This document shows positions 25,101 through 40,100 of a stretch of 64,000 nucleotides of DNA, piece after piece. The position numbers and the translations under genes are program-made. The notes beneath the pieces are model-generated. The model saw only the letters and a list, made by a program, of their open reading frames with translations, was not told where the DNA came from and did not search any database. The DNA lies in contig CM049309.1 in assembly GCA_026874595.1 (NCBI GenBank), forward strand, positions 73,704,426-73,768,425, written 5' to 3'. Source of the stretch: Sipunculus nudus. Lineage: Eukaryota > Annelida > Sipuncula > Golfingiida > Sipunculidae. Numbering within the stretch: position 1 is the stretch's first letter; every line of letters starts with the position of its first letter.

Positions 25101-28100
25101 ATCATATACAGTTTTGCAGGCTTTACTTATAACAGGCATTTTACTTTGGTCTAGTGGTCAACTTCATTTATAATTCTTTTGATGCAGCTGTAGTCACCAT
25201 ATAACATGGACAACTACAATCTGTAACTCTTCTTAAACACCTTGGTCCCTAAATAAGCTGGCCAAAAATAGGAAAAAATATTCTGACAGCCATTGTTCTA
25301 CTTTTATGACAGGGGCAGCCTAATACTGACACAGCAGGCAAACACTGTGTGACTTGTTTTACCCCAAACAGCACACTCACCCTTATTTTGCCCAAAATCT
25401 ATTGTCATCAGTTTGTCACTGCATTTGGCACTTTCTATTAACCACACATGCCATAGAAATTATATTAGATGCCCAGACAACCTGAGATCTTTCATTTGTA
25501 TGGTAATAACATAGGATGAATATATGTTGCTTTATTGTTGTTTTGATCTTATTTAGAATGTTTCCTCTTCTGTGTATGATTATTTCAGGATGGTGTCTAT
25601 ATATCTATCTATAACTTTGGCAGTTTCTTTGAACAATTGATCTTCCTGTTAAATAGCCCATATATGTTAACTATTGTTATCCTATTGTAATTTTTGGATG
25701 AGGATGCTGTCATCTCCAGTGTACCTCCATCTTCTACTTCAAAGACGCAAGTCTAATGGCCACCAAACTCTCTCCACAAAAAGATTCCCGCCATGAGACT
25801 GTCCATGGAGCACTTTCCTGTCATATTTCCATGTGTTTTATCAAACCCTGACTTCGTAAAAAATTTTAAATTATGGGGACTGCCACTTGGTATACAGACT
25901 AAAACCAGATGTTGTTAGTCATATGTCAGAATCAAGGGTACAACCTTTTACAAATAGTGTTGTAAAACGTCATTTAAGAAAATCTGTTTCGTTTTGCCTT
26001 GCCTTGCAGGCACCCCCATTCTCCACATTATAAACACAAACACAAGGATATAAACACAACAGAAAGCTTGTGTACTGTGGGATTGGCGTTTTCTTGCCTA
26101 TTTTTATGAGAAGTTCAAGGAATTATATTTAATTAAAAAAGACATCAGAATAGGCCCCTTTAACTTAAACATCTCCCAGCGTGTTGTTTTGATAAAAAAA
26201 AAAGATTGTTTCTGTCTTGTTTCTAAATGTATAGAGCATCTGGTATGAGAGCAAAATAGTTCTGTAAAAGACCACCAGAGAACACTAGTAGTCCTGTCAT
26301 CAGGCTTTCAGTGTCATCATTCAGAAGATCAACAGTTGAATTATCTTGACAGCAGGCTATGACATATAGATTGTGGTCTTGTATAAAAAAAGTACATCAT
26401 TCATCATTGTGTGTTATTTCATTTACATACTTCCTCATAAGCAGACCAAGCTGTAGTCCATGGTCATTAAGAGAAGGACACAAACACTAAAAATATAATT
26501 AACTTAGCTTTGATCTTTCTTTAACATTTGGGTTATATAAATGTCCATATTCAAAGAACTCAGATGAGATCTCACACTGGTTTACATATTGCCTCCATCA
26601 ACTTTGTTATGCTGCCACAAAATAAATTACCAGATTTCTTTGTGACAATCTAAATAAAATTGATGTTTAATTGTTATTGGTCACCTATATGTAGCACATA
26701 AATGACACATGTGCCACATCAAATGCCATTAGCTACCATTCTGATATTGAATGGATTTATTTTTAGCTTCCAGACCAAGTGGGTTACACTTAGATTGTAA
26801 CTGTAAGAGAAATCATGTTCCTTGAATAACTGGATACAGATCAAGTAAGTTTCCTGCGTTTTATTGTCCCCTTTTTTCAGCATCAGAACATATTCTGTCA
26901 ATGTATTTTATTAACCCACTTTCAGCAAAGGCTGGCTGTATAAGCAGTACTTGCAGTCCCTGATGTATCCTGGCCAGCACTTCAGCAGGACTGCAACTGC
27001 AGCAGATAAACATCTTTCCCAGTACTCAAACAGTTTTGGGACCAGAGTCTCATATTTGATAACCCTTGTTAGTCTACTGCCTTTCATTTCTGAATATTTA
27101 TTTTTGCCTGCTTTGGTGTATGGTGGTCTGATTCTCCGCTCTCTCTCAGGTTCTTCCAGTTTTATGTGTGTACTCTGGAGACATGATACATGATCATGTT
27201 GTTGCTGGCTTTTGAATACATGCCCACACTTGGTGCTCTTAAGGAATCATGCAGCATTATAACTCAAACTGTAATGATATGTCATCTTTGTGTCATGATA
27301 CGGTTCATGATATTTCACTCAAGATGCAATACATTGCTTAATGCCTTTGGAGCAGATCAACCTTTTGGTGTTAATTACTGTGGTTGCCTCCTTATTTGCA
27401 GTGGTGTCGAATCGCGATATTCACGATTGCTCTGTGACTGCTAAATTGAAACCATGCAGTTTTGAATTAATACCAGGCCATTAGCATTAATGTCATAAGC
27501 TGCCAATATGTTGCAACAGTTGTGATTTAATGCAACATTAAGATAGAAGATCCCATCTGCCACAACGTGAATCAGCTAGTACGTTTTCAAAATCTACTTT
27601 GTTAAATAAGGACTCAATTACTGAATTCCTGAAGGGAAATTCCTGTTTGCTATATTATTTATTTAAAAAATTGCAAAAACATAAGCCCCACAGATATAAA
27701 GACAACTACAGTACATGATGATTAGCCAATCAGATACTATTCTACTGGTTTCTGACTGGTGAAATTTCACTTTACAAGCCTTATATTGGGATGAGATACC
27801 ACCGTTACCAGTAATTGTCTGAGGTGATTCTCCATAAAGTGATCAAGAGTATTATTGTCAAAATATGTAAAAAAACTGCTGCTAACTGGATTCCAAAACA
27901 CAAGCCACCACCCTAGTGGGGAATCTACACTGTCCGCTGGCATAAACATTTGATTACGGGATCACTTTATTTCATGATCTGTTGTTCCATTTCCTCCATG
28001 ATTGTGGAAACTAGTATGTCATAATAAAGGAATCTGAGGGGATAATCCCTTGAGAATACTTATCTTAATATTATCCTCACATTGTGGAATTCTCACAAAT

Positions 28101-31100
28101 AGAACATGTGATGGAACATGTGTGAATCCCACCACAATGGCAAACTTTTTGTATCCCTGTGACTTGCTAAAGCTAAGCTGTTAATCACAGTTGAATCACA
28201 TGTTCATCAAACATGCAAGTATGTTGAGATATAATGAAATCTTCTACACTTCTACAATCAAGAACAGATTGGTTTATTTGGGGTGACTTGCAACTTGTAA
28301 ATGGTTAAAAATTTGTTAAAAAAAGAGGTTTTTAATTGTCATAAAGATTTTCATGGCAGTTTTATATATGGCTCCTTAGCCTCTGTCAGGTTGTGTATAG
28401 ACAGACTGATTGTTGGATGTGTAAAACTGCTAACAACATTGCCTCCCTCTACTGCTCTAAAAACTGATCTGGAGGACATTTGTATCTTAAACAGATTCCA
28501 CAGGATTCCATATGTATGCCATTTTTCGAATACTTTGTGGATCACAGTTGTATCTTGATATAATTTGCCATATTTGTATCAGCAAAAACAAAGTTTTGTG
28601 GATACTACGTTTTTGACCGGGTTCCACCACCACGGCGGCCTTTGTTTCTGGAGAACTCCTCTGAGACTACTTGACGGAATTTTCCGAAACTTACACCAGT
28701 TATAGGGTCGCATGTGAACTGGTGCCTTACCAATTTGCATTGACCTCTGACCTTTCCTCTTTGCCCAGCGTTCATTTGTGCATCTGTTTCCATACATAAA
28801 CCCGCATATCCGGGGAACCATTTGACCGATCAGGAAAAAAATTTTGTACAAATGTAGCCCTTGCATAGCTTTATAACATACAGAAAAAATGGTAGTGCCA
28901 CCTGCAACCATGTTTGCACAGTGTCCATCTGTTCATCTGCCTTAGGTTGAAATCAATCATATCTCTGCAGTGGTTTGACTAATACCTGAAATTTGGCATG
29001 CATATACATCCTGGATAGCTTTCTTGATTTGGTGGTGCCACTTACATTCACGTTCACACTGCAGACATCCAAGCTCATATCTCGGGAACCGTTTGACCGC
29101 TTTGGCCAAAATTTTGCATGTGTATAGATCTCACATAGCTTTTTATCATACACAAAACTGGAGGGGCCACCTGCAACCATTTTTGCACAGCGTCTGTCTG
29201 TTTGTCTGCTGTGGGCTAAAATCACTCATATCTCTGTAGTGGTTTGACTTTTCTGCCTAAAATTTTGCATATGTATACAACTTGGACAGCTTTCTGGATT
29301 TGTGGTAGGTGGTGGAATCTACATACACATTTCAGCTGCAGACATCCATGCTAATATGCAACATACCTCAATCTATTTCCCCTTGCCACTCAATCCATGC
29401 CTCACTTCACCCATTCCACTCTGATTTTGGCAGATACACGTAGTAGCTTGTTGACTACCAGTATTCTAGTTTCCCCTGGATTATTCCACCTAGTTCTCTG
29501 CTGCTATGGCTCCAATCGTCATGGAACTCTTTCTACACACAGAGATTGTTTATATCATATGGACTAAAACCTGGATAATACAAGTTGCATGCCATAAGGC
29601 TATATCTTACCCTTCATTTGTGTCAGTACAGCCAGTGTGAAATTGAAATTAATACAAATGAGTTATCAATCATGTATGTCAGTGGAGGATACTGAAGGTA
29701 TCCACTGAAACTCCATACCCATCACAGAATGCAGTCATTGTAATGTACACATCATTGTGAATTTTAGGCCACCAAATGAAATAAATTGTTCTACAGTCCT
29801 GTTTTTCATGGATCATTTTCATGGATCTTTTTTTCTATACAAATGAGGATCAGGTCATTGGTATTTTGCTAATTTGTGCTGTTTCCTCAATTTCTAAAAA
29901 TTATTCTCACAGGTGTGGAAAATGGACTAAATTTTGTCTTGATTATATGCACCATATTAAGAATTCAAGGAATTTTTTGTATTTTCTGTGCAAGCTTGCA
30001 AAATTCCAAGCATTTTGTCTCAATAAATAAATTAAAAAATAAAATAAATTTAGCTCCCATGCACAATATTCCTAGTTCCCAGAATCTGCAGAACAATTAT
30101 TTTGTGTGGCCTTTTAGGGCTGTGTTAGGTTTCATGTTCATATAGATCAATTATTTTATGCCTCTGTCATAAGTCAGATGGCTGCATGATAGCAATATTA
30201 TTGACAGATAGAAACACTGGACAGGTTGAACTGGGGTCAGGAAGATGTATTCGTCAGTACAAAGGTTGGAAGCAATGTCAGTAGGGAGTTGAATGGCCTG
30301 ACACTACTGCCAGGCACAGTAGATGGACAACGCATGTTACCAGCTTGATGCTTAATGTCATGACAGGAATGGCTAGTGAATACACACAAAAGTAACAGAG
30401 ATATTTAGGATGAATATAAGAGAATATTACACTACACCCCATAACACAACATATTGCCAATGAAAAGCTGTAAAATTTAGGGATCATTTTCAGTGTGAGG
30501 CTGATCAACTTGTGAAGGTTTTACCTTTGAGCAACAAGTATTTCAGTCATATTCCCATAATCAGATTACTTTTATGTCTGTTGCTTTGTTGATGGATAGT
30601 AAGCTTACCTGAGGGCTGGTTGTAATTGTGATTTATATGGCAGTAGATAATGTTACACTCAGGTGTTTAATATTGGCTGCCATGCCTACATTCCTACATA
30701 ATATATTTTGACAAAATGATAAGCCAATTGACAATTGTCTTAGCAAGACAGCATTGTAATGTCATTTGAGTAGCATATCTTTTTGTAATTTTATGTACAT
30801 GAAAATATGTTATAGATTTATTTCATGTAAAATATGGCTAATATTTGCTAAACATTTTAACATAATTAATTTACAACATATGATGGACACCTGTTAAAGG
30901 ATTTTTGGCAATGCATTGCTTCATTAGTGTGGTCTTGTTGATATAGATGTAGATTTTGTTACACCTAGACCTGCTACAGGTTGTGGAATAAATTAGTTGT
31001 TTAAGAAATTATTTTTTTGCTGAAAATTTTTACATTACTTTGTGTATTTAGATTGTGTACATTGATCATTTCATGTAAGGGTTCCTATCTTATGGGGTAC

Positions 31101-34100
31101 AAGATAGTTCACTTTCTTTCTCCTGGGGGCCCCACTATCATTAAGGGGCAAGGTCTCCAGCTGAATCCCAAAGCATGCAGATGCCACCTACAGTGGTCGC
31201 CACTTACAGTGGTTGAAAATTACTGGTGCTGCCCAGCAACCAGGCAGTTTAAAATATTACAATATTGTGGGTCATTGGTCATGGAACTGTTGGAAAAATT
31301 ACTGAGTGGTTCAGTTTATGGCCAGATTTTGATGAAGATCCAGTCACCACAGGCAGTTTTGATTTTGTAGCAATAGTTCATTATAGTTCAGAGTAAGCGG
31401 GGACTCTCCAAGGGACAAAAGCCTTTAGTGTCCATGAAATAAAAAGAAAATTTGCAAATTTTAAAGATACTTGACTTATTGTTATAAAGCTGTTTATTAT
31501 GCAGATTGTTATTTGTGATTTGTTTAACAAGAAGCAGTGAATACAGTGATTTTCCACAATACATCACTATCCAGCAGTGGGCGAACCATTATTAATTGAG
31601 CTACATGCACAGATTAGCAATGCGTCAGTTGTATTTAAGGCTTCGATGATCACCATCCTGGTCGAGTTTTGAGAGCAGTCATCCTGGAATGTTATTATTT
31701 CCCACTGAGCCATGTGACTTCTGTGCTCTCGGTGCCCCTGAGCTCAAGCTACATGTGATGAATAATTGAAACTAAGCAGCCAGCAAACCTGAACACAATC
31801 ACACAGGCCATCGCAATTACATTTTCCAGGTGAGTTTCAGTGCTCGAAGAACATGCTGTGTACGGGTGTGTGTTTGTGCAGTGGCCAGTAAATCACAGTA
31901 CTTGGAAAGGAAGGCGTCGTTGTGTACCTGTATAGCACCTGGTTACCAAGCTCTGGTTCTTCATGGTCGATCTACCATAATACACACAGACGGTGCGGAG
32001 TGGTTGATTTGAGGATCAACATTACCTCATGAGTTTGCCAATCCTGGAGCAGATTTGGTTTTCACTTCTTTGCTTAAACAAACTATAATGGATGGCAAGG
32101 GATTGTATTAACGTGACTCTGACCAGGGCTGGATCTGATCTGTCAGTGGGCTGGTGAAGCCAGGAGGCTGCTGGTGTCCTGCTTGACAGAGCAGCACTGT
32201 TCATGTTGGTTCCATTAGCACTGGTAAACACATCACAGCCTCCATTGACTGATGGGTTGGACCTCCCTTCTTTGTGGATATTACCTTCTGTGATGATCAC
32301 ATCGGGCCAGCCACATATTAGTCTTTACTTGAAACACACCTAGTGGAAACTGCAGGAACTGAGGATCACAGGGAGGATGATAAAATGATATATGTGCATC
32401 TCAGTGGATAGATATGTGTAGGCGGTGGCACATAGCAATGTGGGTCACTCAATAAGTGTTCAGTGTATCGCCAAAGATTCTTCAGTGGTGGAACTAGCCA
32501 TTAGCTGTCTGTTTAACAACTAACCGATGTCAGTGATGAAAATGTAATGGGCTCAGCCTGCCTGTCCAAAGGTAAGGTGTATTTCTGTGTGTCTTATACA
32601 ACATGTGTCACAGGTTTCAAAGTGGCCCTTAATCTTACAAGAACGGCCTAGCAATTAGGCCTGTGGTATTGTCAATGCCTGGGGGTCATCTAGTATGTAT
32701 CTTTTGTACACTGGAGCTACCCTTGTTAATATGTAAACATACACAATATACACTGTGAAAACAGACATGGCTGCCAGTCCCAGTGCCTGTGGGGAGCGGA
32801 TCCTTGCAGATCCAGATAGTAACTGTATGCAGATATCATATTGATTTTAACCAGGGTTGAAGGCAGATATTCCCACCGTTCGGCTGCCATTGAACAGCTG
32901 GTGCTGGGACCTGCATATTTCACTCTCCCAGTTTCTGACTAAATTTAGCAGACTCACAGGCCTAAAACTGTCAATACTGCATCCTGTGTTAAAGAATCTC
33001 TGTGGGCATGTGGACCCTCTGGCAGGTCACCTGTTAGGACCTCAGCTAACCTGGTGTACACAGATCTGGGCAGTAAGGTTGCTGTGTTGGAGGTGGGCTG
33101 GTCCACCTAGGACTGGAATACCGTTTCTGGTTAGTTGCTGATACAGGCTGACCTGGCTGCCACCTGTTAAATTACAGGTGAGACTGGTCTGTTTCATGTA
33201 CTGTGCTGTGCTGTTCTTCCCATCATCAGGGCTGGTATAAAGCAATCTGGCCATGTTTACTTCTATCTACTAGAGCTTGGATACTAATGAGATACAGATT
33301 AGAATCATCATGATGATGGAATCTTATCATGTTCACATCTTTTTGTCTGGTTATCCCATGAGATTTCATACTAGATGCTATAAACAATTTGAGTTTTCAC
33401 TCAAAATGTGCTATACATGTAAGCAGTCTCAAAGATGTTGAAGATAAGGTCACTGTGATGGAGTCCAGAAGGATCACAAAAAGACTTGTAATCTGCCCTG
33501 ATATAAACAACATCCAGACTTCCTATTTGTTCAGTTGTTTTGTCTTTAAGTATGCTCTAGCAGGCTGGGTTAGATGGTTATAAAAATAAAGCAGGGACCC
33601 TCAGTGGACTGAAGCATGCAGACTTATTGATTCTTGTGAATAAATAAGCAAGTAAAAGGGGGGTCATGGGCTGGTTTGTATGAGGATTCAGGCTAAATCC
33701 ATCGACTTTTATGTCCTATCACCCAGGTCTGTGGCTGCTAAAATCAGCTTTAAAGATGAGCTGCAGATTGGGTACCTACACCACTAGATATCTGGTCAAT
33801 CTTGAAATCATCAGCCTCAAGATTAGGTTTTTTGACACCAGCCTTGATTCTGATAATGATTTATTTGAGAATTGTCTACTAAAAGCTGAACTATTAAAAA
33901 TGTATGAGCAAGCTGTACATTAATGGCTCACCGCATGTTGGTAAAACATGTACTGGTACGGTGTTGCTTGTACTGTAACAACCTGTAGCGTGTCTGCCAG
34001 TAATCCCTGTGTACTGTTTTACAGTCACAGCAATGATTATAAAGCAATTACAGAAGAAAAATAAATACCATAAGATAACTGTAGATGGTTTTAAAAAATT

Positions 34101-37100
34101 ACAGTTATGGTTTACAGGTAATCATAAAGAATATTATAGCTACCTGTTTATAGTTTAGAACAGTTAAGCTAGCATTCCATATATGCATACATGCAGTACA
34201 ATTGCTTATGTGATACATGTACATATGCAACAAACAAACAGATTTCATTAATACTTATGCATATGGGTTATGTATGCAGTAAAATTAGGGTTATGGTAAA
34301 GTGCTGCAGGTTCAGAGAAGTCATCTGCCAGAGGAAAACCTTGTCAGTGACGTCAAAGTGTGGGTTGTCTTGTCCGTTACCATGTTTATGTATTTTCACT
34401 CGCTACAGTCAGTAAATAAAACTAATTGCATACAAATATTTATACAAGCATACATATTTATAGAATCACTCCAAGAGAATATATTGTGTCCAATTCTTAG
34501 CTGCATATTTGCATACATAACCCATAAATATATATGTACTGCATATCCATATATGGAATGCAACCTTTACATTAAAATCTTACATATAATCAATAAGGAT
34601 ATTGTGGCTTCCTCTAATTGCTCCTGTATAACTTTAAAATAGCTGCACTAATGGATTACAGGTCATGTTAAATAACAATAAATTTTCTCAATAAGGTAAA
34701 TCTGTATTGTCTCAGACAGTCACAGAAATGACCTACAGGTAATCACATGAGGTACATTGATATGTCAGTGCATACAATTAAGTAAGTGCTCACTTTAAAT
34801 CCTGAATGGTATTTTACCAGTACAGTACCCATGTATATTCAAAGAATAACCTTCTTGGCTTATAGGTAATCACAAAGCAGATTATGTTTTAATTAGTGAC
34901 ACATGTATAGGGTTTTGTTCCCTCACACTGTTCATGTGTGTGTGTTTGTATGTTTCTTCCTAACATATAACTCATTTAATGATGAACAGAATCTCATGAA
35001 ATTTTCAGGGCATTTCGGCAATGGGCTAATGAAGAATAAGTTTTATTCTAGCATGGATCTGGCTCATGATCCGGTTACAGGAACATCATCAAGGAATATT
35101 CACAATAAATACACACGGTTTTGGGAGCATCCTGCAATAGGGAAACCCCCCCCCCCATGGTGGAGGCTTGCATTCCTTAGATTGCAGATTTCTAGTTTCA
35201 GTCATGTGACAGTTAAACGCATAGATCTACAGAATTTGTGGATAATAGTTGGCATTCTTGTGCCAAGGCTTGTCATTTTGGTCCAAGTTAAAAATACTGC
35301 ATAAAGCTGTCTTAATACTACTCTTGCATTCATGGAATAGGGTGTCATGTGCCATTTAACCTCCAACCATTCAATATTCTTTTCAAACTTTAATCTTGTA
35401 TACCTTTGTGCTTCAGTCTAAATTGATGAAACCCACTTAATGAAGTGGTTTTGATATTTGCACCTCTGTTGTTTGAGCATGTGGTTAATTAAAATGTGAG
35501 TTGATTGCTTTTTCATTAATGTATGCATGCTGAGATAGTTATATTTGTCTTTATTTAATTGCCTTGCCAGACAAACCACAGAAGTGGTATTTGATGATAA
35601 ATGCAGTAATTTCTCTCTTCACTCTGGAGCTCATCATAGGAATTCATTTAAGTCCTATCTTGTATGCAAGGCCATGTATGATTATGAATCATGGCCAGGT
35701 TTGGATTTAAAGGTCGTCTGCTGTATAAGTATTTATTATTCCCTACATCAGTGAAGAGGGGATATATACATTTATCACCTCTGTCTATCCGTCGGTATGT
35801 CCATCTGCCTGTTCATATTTGACTCAATATCTCAAAGATGATGAGGTTGCTCACAATGTCCAATTTTGGATTTTTTTTCAGACTTTTCAGTTTTGTATTG
35901 AATATTCATGAATGTGGTGTCCGCTTTGGATTGGAATGGGATATTTTTCTTAAGGTTCCCCTCTGATTCAATCGGTCAGGGTTAAATAAGGTAAAAAAAT
36001 CAGTCTCCAGGGGGCTGGGGTATAGAATATTGTGTATTTGGTGTAAATTTGGAGTTTTTGAGGAGCCTTATGCAGACTGTAAAATATGTTTGCTGTGTCA
36101 ACAGTGTTGGTGGTACCTTACTTTTTAGAGGATAAAAAATAATCAGTAGGATCAATATTGGTTTGCAACATGGCTGCAGGCAGTTGGAAAATGCTGAGAG
36201 CTGGATGTCAGTGGATACCAGTAATTGGGACGGGGGTCTTAGGGCGGGAAGCCTAGAGTCTGTCTTATTGTTGGGAATATTCTGTAATCATATGTCATGT
36301 GTGGAATTATGGGCAGTAACAAATAAAGCGTTCTCCTATCATGTGTCATTAAGCATCAGGCATTGACAAATCCAAATAAGGGTCCAGGTTGCTCTGTTGT
36401 ACGTTTTAAAGGTTTCTCCTTAAATCCCCTCCAGGCTGCTGTTCTTTTTTCTGTTGTTAGAAAGGCCAAGGGTGAAGCCATATTGTAAAGATGACAGATT
36501 ATATAGGAATATGATGAATTAAGGTTTAAAGCAGTTCTGTTATTTCATAGAATATACTGCAGTTGTATTAAATGATTATTTTAGGTTTATGCCTTACGGT
36601 AATTTGTAAATTTTAAATGAAAAAAATTGGCCCATAAAAATACTCATCATACTGTAATTGGTTCTTTGTTTGCGAGCATTTCAAATTAATGATACTCACA
36701 AAAGGGAAATTATCACAAACTTAAAGCCTTCATGAATAAAGCGGTGTTTCGATGTGATCTTATGTGTGGGTCTATGCGTGAAAATTTGCTCATATGATTT
36801 TGTAACTGTGGTGTTTCTGTTTGTCCGTCAGCAAATATGCATGAACTTGGAGATACAGGGTAAAATGACATTGTTTCACCATCTTTTTGTGGAAGATCTG
36901 TTAGATCAACTGTACAAATATATATGTCTGCCAGTTCACACATATACACATATGCACACATGGAGACCCAGCTTAAGACATCTCATCCACACGGCGTCTC
37001 ATGTGTGCTATCAATGCCCGTAGTGTCAAAGGCAAAAATTTGATATTAAAGGTAATAAAATATGTTACATATAAATTAAAGATAGATATAAGAAATGTTA

Positions 37101-40100
37101 TCATATCTTTCATATTATCTGCCAGTAATGAAAAAGAAATTCCACTGAAAAATCTAAAGGTTGAAAGAAATTTGCAAGTGGATTCACTCTGTTCAGGTTT
37201 CTGAGATCTCAAATAAGGAAAAGTGAAAATCATGATAACTACCCTGGGAATATGAGGAAATCCACAGTATTCTTAAAACTGTTTTGGATAAAGAACTAGG
37301 TTATGTAGTCAAAGCCTACTAGCCTCTGCCGGAATCAATCAACCAGCTTTTTTAGTGTATACACAGTGTCATGTTTCAGTAACAGGGGTCCACCTGAATA
37401 TTTTTGCTGAACAATTATGCCCTCTAATGCCTATGAATAGGCTGGCCTCTGCCCAGGGACAAAGGAATTGCCACATATCACAGTGGTATATAACCATTTG
37501 GACTAAAAGTATATTTTGGAGGTGTAAATGTCATAATTATATCAGCAAACCTGAGGTATTGTGTGCTGTTGTTGGAAGTGTGACGTCCAGTATGGTTAAT
37601 ACATGTAAAAGTCATCATGTACGAGGTACTCAGCTGATGCTTGGATTACATTTCATAGTCTCATTTCATTGACCCACTGTTTTCAAATGTCACCTTTGCA
37701 GTACATGGCAGCCATTGTGCTGGCAGAGGGCCAACGATGTTAGGACCACTGAGAGTGGGGTATTTTAGGTTTGAATAGAAGGAACTTGGCAAAAACTGGG
37801 GATTTCCCACTGCATATCCCAGTCATACTTAATTTCATTCAACCATTAATTATTAATCAGCTACATGTGTCTGTTATATGAAAATAGAAACTTGCAATTT
37901 CAAAACTCAAAAAGTTTATCATGTATCACAGAAATACAGATGTTGAGATCCAAATTACCGTCGTTTGTATTAATTTCAAACTCAGTTTTGAAAATTAACT
38001 GTCTATAGCTAACAGCCATTAGTGACAATCATTATTTTATGGACAAATAAATGGATTATGTAAACCTTTTAGTAACAGCACAGGTACATTACCAACAGTA
38101 CTTCCAGGTATTATTTTAGGTTTTAATGCTGCCCTTTCTGCTCTGAACATTTTATGTATCTTTTATTACAAGAAATTTTCCCTTCGTCTCTTAAATCTCC
38201 CCAACCTATTAAACAGTACAAACATAATTCCCCTTAAAGCAGGAATGGCCTCCAAGTCTTGAAAGACAGAATAATTCCTGACTTTGGTAACCCTGCCAGG
38301 GGAGTGCCAGGTCTGGATTTCCATGTAAAAAATCACAATACAGCTAGGTACATTAAGGAGACCATGTTTGTTCCATAACGGGTACAATAAGGTACAAATG
38401 AAATCACATTTAATTTTACTAGATTTCATACCACAGGGCAGTGTTTATGTTGTTGTAATTTATTACAGTGCATTTCAGTGTAGTGAACACCTTATTAATT
38501 AGCACTAACTGCAGATGTTTTGAGGTGCAGACAACTCGTTAGGTGAGAGAGCTGAATGTCAACCAAATTAACAGTCATTGAGCAGATCACAAAGCACTTG
38601 TATAGTAATGAGTAGTGTTACATCCTGCCTGATATTCTGTCATACAGCATCTATAACAGATATAAGCCAGGTCATGATTACTGACTGGGTAAAGAATGGA
38701 TTGTTTGTGATAATGTGACATTGTACAGAACCAAGAGAATATCCTTGGATTGTGTGAAATTTATCAGAATGCTTATCAGCGTTATGCTCATGCCATCAGT
38801 GGTCTTGAAGGTCAATGACATTATCCCGGACATCAGCTATAGCGCTTTAGGTTGAAAATATATTTATACCATATTTATTCAAACATCTTGGAGTACTGTT
38901 TGATTTGTCAGATACACAGGTAATTGGATACTTACCATCAGTTATAAAGTAGACACAAGTTTTGCCTGCTGAAGTGATGTATGAGCTGTAGACTGTTGGT
39001 ATATGAAGTAAATGAGGGATGTGGCCTTTACCCCAGTGATTTTGACCTGATAGGTTAAGCGGTGAAATAATCATAAAGGTGACTTTATTCGATGGTTTTA
39101 AAGAAAAATTTACATAACTTGTTTCTCTACTCTTAAATTTGCATGTACACGAAGTAGATGAGAAGCAAGTATATATGTGCATGGATCAAACTGAACAAAT
39201 TAAGAATATTAGGTTGAAATAGGGAATAAATAGCTTCCTTCTTTGATAGAAAATACAAAATGTTTGAATGGGTTTGGTAAACGTTGCATATTTTGTCCTT
39301 AAGGCAACACACCTCGTAGATAAACCAGGATTTCATCACTAGATTGAAGCCGATCTCTGTACAGTGAATATTTCATGATGAGGCTGTTTGTTGCTGACGT
39401 GTATTGGCTACTGTTTATAGACCTCAGATTTAGAGAACAGACAACAACAGCTATAGCAGTTACTGTTTTAGCACCTGGCAGGTAGTGACAGTAACTGCAG
39501 GCTTATTGCTGGCTGTGAATTACCCTTTCATGGTGTTACATCTAGACTGGCCCAGTTGGTAAAAACAAAAGACCATGTATGTTCTGCTACCTCAAGGGGA
39601 GTTATGTCTCCCCTCTGATGGAGGTGACTATAGTACCTGGTCTGTCTGTGTCGTCTAAGTCCCTAGTTGTTGTTGACATCATCTGTGTCATTTCTTGTGA
39701 ACGCTATAACTTTTAAACAACTTGACATTTTATCATGAATTTAAATTGATTCTACCAATTTCTGGGAAGAGTTTGAAAACCAGTGACCTTAACCATCTTT
39801 AGGGTCAAATAGGTCGAAATATAAATTTTTTGTGAACCCTGTCACTTTTGAAGTATCACATATTTTTTCCTCATATTAAAAAAAAACTAGTTGTTTAAAC
39901 CAAGTTCTCAATGTGGAGTTTGAAAACTGATGACCTTGACCTGAATCTTCAAGGTCAAACCAACCAGAAGAGAAATTATTTGTGAATTGTATAACTTTTG
40001 AACCACTCAGTATACTTTTATTATATAGTCTCATGAAATTTGATTTGTGAAATATTTCTTTAAAAATCTTGGAATTGTTTGGAAACTAGTGACCTGGAGC

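Noticed and set aside
31655-31830. Possible noncoding first exon ending TTCCAG|GTGAGT upstream of the alternative start
   Set aside because: The donor is good, but I see no promoter element, and a matching acceptor before 32527 has a poor pyrimidine tract. Kept only as a place to look for transcript starts.
32726-33254. Cluster of overlapping open frames on both strands around 33 kb
   Set aside because: Sequence is somewhat GC-richer, but none has a recognisable motif or paired splice sites in phase with PHACTR.
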